From Candidatus Acetothermia bacterium (GTDB lineage Bacteria > Bipolaricaulota > Bipolaricaulia > RBG-16-55-9 > DRXL01): DNA of 64,000 bases. The number at the start of each line of letters is the position of its first letter. Position 1 is the stretch's first letter. The position numbers and the translations under genes were made by a program. Positions 58,734-64,000 of this stretch are shown piece after piece. Location of the stretch: contig JACOSB010000114.1 of the NCBI GenBank assembly GCA_016179105.1, forward strand, positions 1 to 64,000, written 5' to 3'. The notes under the pieces are model-generated. The model was not told the DNA's origin, made no database searches, and saw only the letters and a program-made list of their open reading frames with translations.

Positions 58734-59630
58734 ATGGAAAATCTTTGGCTTTATCTACAGTTCGCAATTAACGGTATCGCTAACGGTTGTCTCTATGCGC
58801 TCATGGCGCTCGGCATGGTCTTGATTTTCAAGACAACCGACGTCGTCAACTTCGCTCAAGCCGATATGACGATGCTCAGCACGTTTGTTGCATACACAGC
58901 TCTGACAAGCTGGAAATGGCCTTTCGCAGGCGCGCTTGTGGCCGCGATCATCGCCGCTTTTATCGTAGGCTTGATCGTCGAGCGCTTCGCCCTCCGCCCG
59001 GCTCAAAACGCACCCGTGATCAGTTTGCTCATTACCACACTGGGTGTCGCTCTCATCATCAACGCAGTCGCTGGCGGGATCTGGGGCTATCAGACGTTGC
59101 CTTTTGAATATCCCTTGAAGGGTAGGTTATTCTCCATCGGCAATCTTTCCTTCACGAAGCACAATGCCCTCACCGTGGTCGTCGCTCTTGTCTTGAGTTT
59201 GGGGTTCTTTGCGTTCTTAAAATTTACGAAGATTGGCATTGCCATGCGTGCCACCGCGCAAAACAAGCTCGCTGCACGGCTGATGGGCATCAATGTCGAC
59301 AGAATCTCTATGTTATGCTGGGGCATCGGAGCGGCGATCGGGGCTGTCGCCGGTGTCATCATCACCCCCACGATCACGGGCATCAATTTGAACGTGATGG
59401 TCTCTGTCATGCTCAAAGGATTCGCGGCGGCGGTGCTCGGAGGTTTCACGAGCTTGCCCGGAGCGCTCGTCGGCGGACTCTTAATCGGAGTCATCGAGAA
59501 TCTGTTCATCGCGATTCCCGTCGATTGGGTGGGCCAGTTCCGTGAGACGTTTGTGTTCGCTTTGATTATCTTGATACTCACCGTGCGTCCGCATGGGCTG
59601 CTCGGCGAAACCGCGCATCGGGGGACGTAG
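58734..59630 (+). CDS. livH: Branched-chain amino acid-type ABC transporter permease LivH
   Basis: 298 residues with about eight membrane helices. Typical LivH start YLQFAINGIANGCLYALMAL and GMVLIFKTTDVVNFAQADM, and the cytoplasmic coupling loop FTKIGIAMRATAQNKLAARL. In many operons such systems import aromatic or other carboxylic acids, urea or amides and not only Leu/Ile/Val. Here all five components (H, M, G, F, K) follow in order, 4 bases behind the broken hydrolase, so the importer probably delivers the compound handled by the upstream enzymes. Confidence 0.95.
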   Translation: MENLWLYLQFAINGIANGCLYALMALGMVLIFKTTDVVNFAQADMTMLSTFVAYTALTSWKWPFAGALVAAIIAAFIVGLIVERFALRPAQNAPVISLLITTLGVALIINAVAGGIWGYQTLPFEYPLKGRLFSIGNLSFTKHNALTVVVALVLSLGFFAFLKFTKIGIAMRATAQNKLAARLMGINVDRISMLCWGIGAAIGAVAGVIITPTITGINLNVMVSVMLKGFAAAVLGGFTSLPGALVGGLLIGVIENLFIAIPVDWVGQFRETFVFALIILILTVRPHGLLGETAHRGT

Positions 59631-59631
59631 A

Positions 59632-60615
59632 ATGAATCTCGCTCGTGAGCGCACGCGCTGGTTGATCGGTATCAGCATCCTGGGTGTGCTCCCGTTCGTG
59701 CTCCCCGGCTATTGGACGTACCAACTGAGTTTGGCCGGAGCCAGTGTGCTCGCGGCTTTGGGCTTGAATCTTCTGACGGGATACGCAGGCCAAATTTCTC
59801 TGGGGCACGCGGGCTTCCTGGCCATTGGCTCTTACGTCGCAGGACTCTTGACGTCTTCATTCGGGGGAAGCTGGTTCTGGATTGCTTTGCCATTAGCTGG
59901 AGTAATCACTGGCCTGACGGGGTTGGTCTTGTTCATCCCTGCTTTGCGGCTGGGTACGATCTATCTTGCGATCGCGACACTCGGTTTTGGAGCGGCAGTC
60001 ACCCAGGTTTTGTTGAAACTGTCGGAAGTGACGCACACCTATGAGGGAATTAAAGTCCCCGGTCCGGCCATTGGAGAAATAAGCCTAAATCGCGATCTCA
60101 CGATGTACTTCATCACTGCTGGGGTGGTCTTGGCCTTGCTATGGATCGCCCGCAACGTCGTCCATGCTAAGCTGGGGCGGGCCTTCATCGCGATTCGCGA
60201 CAAAGAGATCGCCGCTGAAGCGATGGGCATCAGCTTGCCCCAGACCAAGGCCTACGCCTTCTTGATAAGCGCCTTCTACACGGGTATTGCCGGGGCATTG
60301 CACGCGCACATCGTCGGCATCGCCCAAGCAGAAGTCTTCAATCTGGGGACTTCGATTCAGCTATTTTCGATGATTGTGCTGGGCGGGCTTGCCTCCCTTC
60401 CGGGTTCAATCTTGGGCGCTCTCTTTCTGAGCTTATTGCCCGAACTCTTGAAGCTCCTGGTGGCATCGCAACAGTACTACAACGTCATTTACGGCGTGCT
60501 CTATGGTGGATTGTTGGTCTTGGTGATTATCTTTATGCCCTACGGGATTTGGGGTTATCTGGTCCGCACTTCGTTCAAGTTTCCCAAAGCGCGGAAGTTT
60601 CTCACAGGAGCCTGA
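59632..60615 (+). CDS. livM: Branched-chain amino acid-type ABC transporter permease LivM
   Basis: 327 residues from ATG 59632, directly after the livH stop with GGGGA upstream (a longer reading from 59593 is open but overlaps livH). About ten hydrophobic segments. Family landmarks: LSLAGASVLAALGLNLLTGY, AGQISLGHAGFLAIGSYVAG, and the coupling region LGRAFIAIRDKEIAAEAMGI, then LGGLASLPGSILGA. Second permease of the importer, pairing with LivH. Confidence 0.95.
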   Translation: MNLARERTRWLIGISILGVLPFVLPGYWTYQLSLAGASVLAALGLNLLTGYAGQISLGHAGFLAIGSYVAGLLTSSFGGSWFWIALPLAGVITGLTGLVLFIPALRLGTIYLAIATLGFGAAVTQVLLKLSEVTHTYEGIKVPGPAIGEISLNRDLTMYFITAGVVLALLWIARNVVHAKLGRAFIAIRDKEIAAEAMGISLPQTKAYAFLISAFYTGIAGALHAHIVGIAQAEVFNLGTSIQLFSMIVLGGLASLPGSILGALFLSLLPELLKLLVASQQYYNVIYGVLYGGLLVLVIIFMPYGIWGYLVRTSFKFPKARKFLTGA

Positions 60616-60617
60616 CC

Positions 60618-61391
60618 ATGCTCAAAGTGAATCAACTCTCGAAACATTTTGGGGGTCTGAAAGCCGTGAATGATGTTTCGTTTGAAGTGCGCGCCGGTGA
60701 GATCGTCGGCTTGATCGGCCCGAACGGCGCAGGCAAAACGACTGTCTTCAATCTCATCAGCCGGTTTCTGGCGCCCACGAGTGGGCAAATCGAATTCGAC
60801 GGACACCATTTATTCAAATATAGAGCTTCTCAAGTAGTTCATCTGGGACTCGTGCGTACGTTCCAAAATATCGGGCTCTTTCCCTATATGAGTGTGCTGG
60901 ATAATCTCTTGCTGGGTCAGCACCGCGACTTTCATGCTGGAATTTTTTCGATCGCGCTCAACTTACCGAAAGCCCGCCGCGAAGAAGCCTTGCGCACCGA
61001 TGAAGCTCTCAAACTCTTGGGTTCCCTTGGCCTAGCAACACTGCAATCAAGCCTTGTCAGTAGCCTTCCCTATGGGACACAAAAGCTTATCGAGATTGCA
61101 CGGGCGCTCATGGCCAAACCCAAGATGTTGCTCTTGGATGAGCCCGTCGCCGGCATGACTTCTTTTGAGAAAGAGCGAATTAGAAAGCTCATCCAAAAGA
61201 TCAGCGCAGACGGTCAACTATCGATCTTACTCATCGATCACGACATGAGTTTCGTGATGGAGCTCTGCGATCGAGTCATCGTGCTGAGCTTCGGTCAGAT
61301 CATCGCTGAAGGCGCTCCAGAAGAAATCCAGAAAAACCCCGCCGTGATCGAAGCGTACTTGGGAGAGGAGGCGGCCGTTGTTGAGACTTGA
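60618..61391 (+). CDS. livG: Branched-chain amino acid-type ABC transporter ATPase LivG
   Basis: 257 residues from ATG 60618, with CAGGAG 7 bases before (the reading from 60549 lies within livM). Walker A GPNGAGKTT, Q-loop, LivG-type signature LPYGTQK, Walker B MLLLDEPVAGM and H-loop LIDHDM. The LivG subfamily differs from LivF in this signature and in the longer helical domain. It overlaps livF by 14 bases. Powers the importer together with LivF. Confidence 0.96.
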   Translation: MLKVNQLSKHFGGLKAVNDVSFEVRAGEIVGLIGPNGAGKTTVFNLISRFLAPTSGQIEFDGHHLFKYRASQVVHLGLVRTFQNIGLFPYMSVLDNLLLGQHRDFHAGIFSIALNLPKARREEALRTDEALKLLGSLGLATLQSSLVSSLPYGTQKLIEIARALMAKPKMLLLDEPVAGMTSFEKERIRKLIQKISADGQLSILLIDHDMSFVMELCDRVIVLSFGQIIAEGAPEEIQKNPAVIEAYLGEEAAVVET

Positions 61392-62190
61392 AGACGTAGA
61401 CATCTCCTATGGACCGATTCCGGCTCTCAAAGAGATTTCACTCGCTATCCCTCAGGGGCAGGTTGTCGCGCTGCTCGGCCCCAACGGCGCAGGCAAGACG
61501 ACATTACTGCGAACCATCTCAGGAATTCTCCGTCCCCAGAAGGGAACTATCTCCTTTGAGGGACGACGCATCGAGCGCGCACGCACCGATAAAATTGTGT
61601 CGGCTGGGATTGTCCAGGTTCCAGAAGGTCGCCAGCTCTTCGCAGACTTGAGTGTCCTGGAGAATCTCAGGATGGGAGGATTTCTCCGAAAGGATTGCGA
61701 TCTACAAAAAGACTTCGATCAAGTTTTCAGCTATTTTCCGGTGCTGCGCGACCGGCTCTCGCAAGCTGCCGGCACACTCTCCGGCGGAGAGATGCAGATG
61801 TTGGCGATTGGACGAGCATTGGTGGCGCGGCCGCGCTTGCTCCTGCTCGATGAACCTTCCCTGGGGCTTGCTCCGGTCATCGTGCAAAAGCTCTTCACGG
61901 TCATCAAGGACCTCAACCAACGACAAGGACTCACGGTTCTCTTGGCGGAGCAAAACGCGCACCTGAGCCTTGGCATCAGCCATTATGCTTATGTATTAGA
62001 GACGGGCAAGCTTGCGCTTTCGGGGACTCCCGGTGAACTGCGACGCAACGAAGCGGTCCAACAACTCTATTTGGGAACGAAGACGGTTGTTTCGCACAAC
62101 AAAGATAGACAGATAGCGGCAAGCATCCGACCCCTTGCCAACGTGGAGGAGGTGAGGGGAGAAGATCGGTCGGACGAAGATACTCACTAA
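61378..62190 (+). CDS. livF: Branched-chain amino acid-type ABC transporter ATPase LivF
   Basis: 270 residues from a TTG start at 61378 behind GAGGAGG (7-base spacing), overlapping livG by 14 bases. Walker A GPNGAGKTT, signature LSGGEMQ, Walker B LLLLDEPSLGL, H-loop LAEQNAH. The usual length is about 235. The extra C-terminal 33 residues (TVVSHNKDRQIAASIRPLAN and a charged tail ending DEDTH) have no known role. The next gene, the binding protein, starts 18 bases on with its own strong SD. Confidence 0.95.
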   Translation: MLRLEDVDISYGPIPALKEISLAIPQGQVVALLGPNGAGKTTLLRTISGILRPQKGTISFEGRRIERARTDKIVSAGIVQVPEGRQLFADLSVLENLRMGGFLRKDCDLQKDFDQVFSYFPVLRDRLSQAAGTLSGGEMQMLAIGRALVARPRLLLLDEPSLGLAPVIVQKLFTVIKDLNQRQGLTVLLAEQNAHLSLGISHYAYVLETGKLALSGTPGELRRNEAVQQLYLGTKTVVSHNKDRQIAASIRPLANVEEVRGEDRSDEDTH

Positions 62191-62208
62191 AAATTAAGGA
62201 GGTCCCAA

Positions 62209-63477
62209 ATGACTTTTGCGAATCGCGCGATTCGTTGGCTTTTGGCTTTGTTGTTAGTCGCTGGTCTGGGCGGATCGACGGTAGTGATCGGCCAGACCGG
62301 CGGAGATCGAACGGGCGTGACGGATACGGAAATCAAGATCGGTGGTTTTATCGCTCAATCGGGTCCTGTGGCGAGCATTGGGATTCCCGTCGCTCACGGT
62401 GCCACTGCCTACTATAACACTATCAACGACCTCGGCGGCATCAATGGGAGAAAAATCAAGTTCATCGCTTGTGACGATGCCTTCAACCCGGCTCAGACTC
62501 AAGCCTGCGTGAAGAAGCTCATCGAACAAGATCAAGTCTTCGCGATCGTGCATCCGCTAGGCACGGTGCCGCTCTTCACGGTCTTCGACCAGCTCTCCAA
62601 GTCGAACATCCCGGTCGTCTCACCGCACGCGAATGCAGCCTTCCTATCGAATCCAACGACCAAGAATATCTTTGCCCTGCAACCGACCAATGCAGCCTTT
62701 GCCGTCGCCTTGGTGAATCATGCGGTGAACAAGTTAAAGAAGACGCGCATCGCGATCATCTATCAGAATGACGTCTTCGGTAACGAGCTGCGCACCGCGG
62801 CGCTGGCCCGCATGAAGGAACTGGGCATAGAACCCGTCGCCGAAGTCCCTCACGCGCCCACGGACACGAACTTCAACCCCTTCGTTGTCAAGCTACAGGC
62901 CGCCAAGCCTGAAGTTGTGATGATGTTCACCCTGCTCGTCGCTTCGGCCTCCATTCTCAAAGAAGCTGATGCCTTGGGTTTCAAGCCTCAATGGATGGCA
63001 ACCAACGTACAAACCGACTTGACGCTCTTTAAGCTCGCGGGTCTAACCGCCGTCGAAGGCATGATCGCGACGGGCTTCGCCGTCGATCCCTGCATTCGTG
63101 ACAACGTCGCAGCTGCGAACTTCCGCGCCCGACTCGCCAAGTACTTCCCCGGAGAAATCCCGAGCGGCTTCAGCGAGATCGCCTACATTGGTGCTCAACT
63201 CTTCTCGGAAGCTGCGCTGCTGGCGGGCAAAGACCTAACCCGGGAGGGATTCATTGCGGCCATGGATCGTATCAAGGGCTTTAGCGCCGACGGTTTGGTT
63301 CCGCCGGTCACCTACACACCCTCCGACCACCGCGGCATCAAGGACATTTTCTTGATTCAAGCAGTACGCGGGAGCGATCCCCGCGTACAGACCGTGGCTC
63401 GCACCAGCGATCCCATTTGCCAAGTTTCGGCTGATGCGGGTGCCTTCGTCTTGCTCGAAATTGTGAATAACCCTTAA
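62209..63477 (+). CDS. Branched-chain amino acid-type ABC transporter substrate-binding protein (LivK-like)
   Basis: 422 residues, SD TAAGGAGG (7-base spacing). Signal peptide about residues 1-27 (WLLALLLVAGLGGSTVVIGQ). Type I periplasmic-binding fold, family Peripla_BP_6: the start VTDTEIKIGGFIAQSGPVAS, GINGRKIKFIACDDAFNP-type second strand, and YQNDVFGNELRTAALARMKE. The carboxylate/ammonium-binding residues of LIV proteins are not obvious by eye, so the ligand may be an organic acid. Last gene of the operon, closed by a strong terminator at 63505. Confidence 0.93.
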   Translation: MTFANRAIRWLLALLLVAGLGGSTVVIGQTGGDRTGVTDTEIKIGGFIAQSGPVASIGIPVAHGATAYYNTINDLGGINGRKIKFIACDDAFNPAQTQACVKKLIEQDQVFAIVHPLGTVPLFTVFDQLSKSNIPVVSPHANAAFLSNPTTKNIFALQPTNAAFAVALVNHAVNKLKKTRIAIIYQNDVFGNELRTAALARMKELGIEPVAEVPHAPTDTNFNPFVVKLQAAKPEVVMMFTLLVASASILKEADALGFKPQWMATNVQTDLTLFKLAGLTAVEGMIATGFAVDPCIRDNVAAANFRARLAKYFPGEIPSGFSEIAYIGAQLFSEAALLAGKDLTREGFIAAMDRIKGFSADGLVPPVTYTPSDHRGIKDIFLIQAVRGSDPRVQTVARTSDPICQVSADAGAFVLLEIVNNP

Positions 63478-63504
63478 GCTTCGTAAGCTGGAAGGGTGAT
63501 TGTG

Positions 63505-63543
63505 AGAAGGTTCGGTTCACCCTGACCGGGCCTTCTTTTTTTT
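63505..63543 (+). terminator. Rho-independent terminator after the LIV operon
   Basis: 12-bp stem AGAAGGTTCGGT / ACCGGGCCTTCT with two G-U pairs and an 8-base loop, followed by eight T residues (the last three at 63541-63543). Placed 27 bases after the stop of the binding-protein gene. Confidence 0.9.
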
Positions 63544-63603
63544 AAAATCCACTCAGAATCGCCTCGCAATTCTGGTCTCTGATGTGTCCGAGTGGTCTCG
63601 TTT

Positions 63604-63633
63604 TTGCACTTTGAGGCGTTTTTCGTCTATGAT
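63604..63633 (+). promoter_or_regulatory. Possible promoter for the HIT gene
   Basis: TTGCAC (63604-63609), 18-base spacer, TATGAT (63628-63633). The leader of about 170 bases to 63808 includes an 18-bp palindrome (63705-63722) and a 40-codon reading. Confidence 0.4.
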
Positions 63634-63678
63634 AAGCGAGCGAGTACTGGCCCTTGAGTCATGGCTCGTGGAGGCGAG

Positions 63679-63801
63679 ATGGCGAATTGCGCTCATAAAG
63701 TAAAACGAAAATCGATTTTCGTGAATTCTTTGATGAGCGTTTCAATGTGTCCAGCTCGCTTCAGGTACAAATACAGACTAAACGGGGAAAGGGCAGGGTG
63801 A
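63679..63801 (+). CDS. Possible 40-residue small protein upstream of the HIT gene
   Basis: ATG 63679 with GGAGG 4 bases upstream, stop TGA at 63801, 6 bases before the HIT gene start. The peptide is basic (KVKRKSIFVNS, ARFRYKYRLNGERA) with two Cys. No family recognised. An 18-bp palindrome (63705-63722) lies inside it, so this stretch may instead be regulatory, and the open frame could be chance. Confidence 0.3.
   Translation: MANCAHKVKRKSIFVNSLMSVSMCPARFRYKYRLNGERAG
63705..63722. repeat. 18-bp perfect palindrome
   Basis: ACGAAAATCGATTTTCGT reads the same on both strands. It sits in the leader of the HIT gene, about 75 bases after the candidate -10 and 85 bases before the start codon. Dimeric-regulator site or hairpin; unassigned. 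Confidence 0.6.
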
Positions 63802-63807
63802 GGGGCA

Positions 63808-64000
63808 GTGGCTGGGGTTTGTTCGCTGTGCCATCCAAAAACAGAAGAAATCGTCCGTGAAGCTCACTATTGGCGCATCATCGCCAATCAGGACCAAAAT
63901 CTATTGGGGAAATGCTTCATTGCGCTAAATCGACACGAAGAAGATTTGTTCCATCTACGTCAGCCGGAGCTAGATGAGCTCTGGAGTTTGGCCGCTAAAG
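63808..64000 (+). CDS. HIT-family protein (5' part, runs off the window)
   Basis: GTG start at 63808 with GGTGAGGGG just upstream. Open to the end of the window, 64 residues visible: CSLCHPKTEEI, a CxxC pair, IIANQDQNLLGKCFIALNRH and LRQPELDELW. This order (two Cys, an acidic helix, a strand, G..F..N.RH, then E.L.EL) matches the N-terminal half of HIT-domain nucleotide hydrolases. The catalytic HxHxH motif would lie beyond the window. Call rests on pattern over a short stretch. Confidence 0.65.
   Translation, partial: MAGVCSLCHPKTEEIVREAHYWRIIANQDQNLLGKCFIALNRHEEDLFHLRQPELDELWSLAAK

Noticed and set aside
1-64000. CRISPR arrays, tRNA or rRNA genes, insertion sequences, integrases or attachment sites
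   Set aside because: None recognised in either strand; direct repeats seen belong to protein repeats or palindromes described above.

Overview
The window is dense bacterial chromosome of medium GC (about half, judged by eye). No rRNA, tRNA, CRISPR array, insertion sequence or integrase was recognised. Sigma70-type promoters and Shine-Dalgarno (SD) sites are common, and neighbouring genes often overlap by 4 bases (ATGA). A small protein ending in an outer-membrane beta-barrel-like C-terminus (6272-6760) suggests a diderm. The gene content (csaB plus a DUF5693-like protein fused to a division cluster, many CARDB, PKD and beta-helix secreted proteins, a LIV-transporter catabolic operon) suggests an uncultivated deep-branching bacterium. 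Lineage cannot be fixed from sequence reading alone. REGION 1 (1-6100, minus strand): one tightly overlapping operon of DUF5693-like protein, csaB, a 55-residue membrane protein, rsmH, an ftsL-like gene and a penicillin-binding protein that runs off the left edge. It couples envelope polymer modification to the division/cell-wall cluster. REGION 2 (6272-8424, plus strand): a barrel-like envelope protein, recA with an unusual L2 loop, and recX. REGION 3 (8445-14850, minus strand): an aromatic amino acid operon with a DAHP-synthase homologue, tyrA, trpE, trpG, trpD and trpC. The first gene has lost its metal and substrate residues. The operon is preceded by a promoter and a 44-codon leader peptide rich in Trp and Tyr codons, overlapping mutually exclusive hairpins. 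trpE has its own consensus promoter, and trpG carries a one-base frameshift. Upstream lie folE and rtcB. REGION 4 (17041-45606): a large block of secreted proteins. It includes two protease/PKD/beta-helix paralogues, an extracytoplasmic solute-binding protein with an inserted CHRD domain, a trio of CARDB-type proteins, small secreted and membrane proteins, and a MacB/FtsX-type permease. Within it is an NMT1/SsuABC-like transporter whose ATPase has a TM2-like membrane segment inserted between the Q-loop and the signature motif. nadK follows it. REGION 5 (45795-52302): a compact, highly structured candidate RNA, a histidine kinase/response regulator pair, and a heterodimeric BmrCD-like ABC exporter with one degenerate ATP site and a 19-bp perfect palindrome inside one gene. 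REGION 6 (52292-63477): a tandem TetR-TetR fusion, a palindromic operator-like site over a promoter, and an operon of alpha/beta hydrolase, AMP-forming ligase, SDR, a KASIII-like enzyme lacking the usual His and Asn, a frameshifted second hydrolase and a full LIV-type ABC importer, closed by a strong terminator. It reads as TetR-controlled uptake and CoA-linked metabolism of an unknown carboxylic substrate. The right edge holds the start of a HIT-family gene. Three places (trpG, the second hydrolase, the transporter binding protein) look like single-base indels, so residual sequence error or recent gene decay should be kept in mind.
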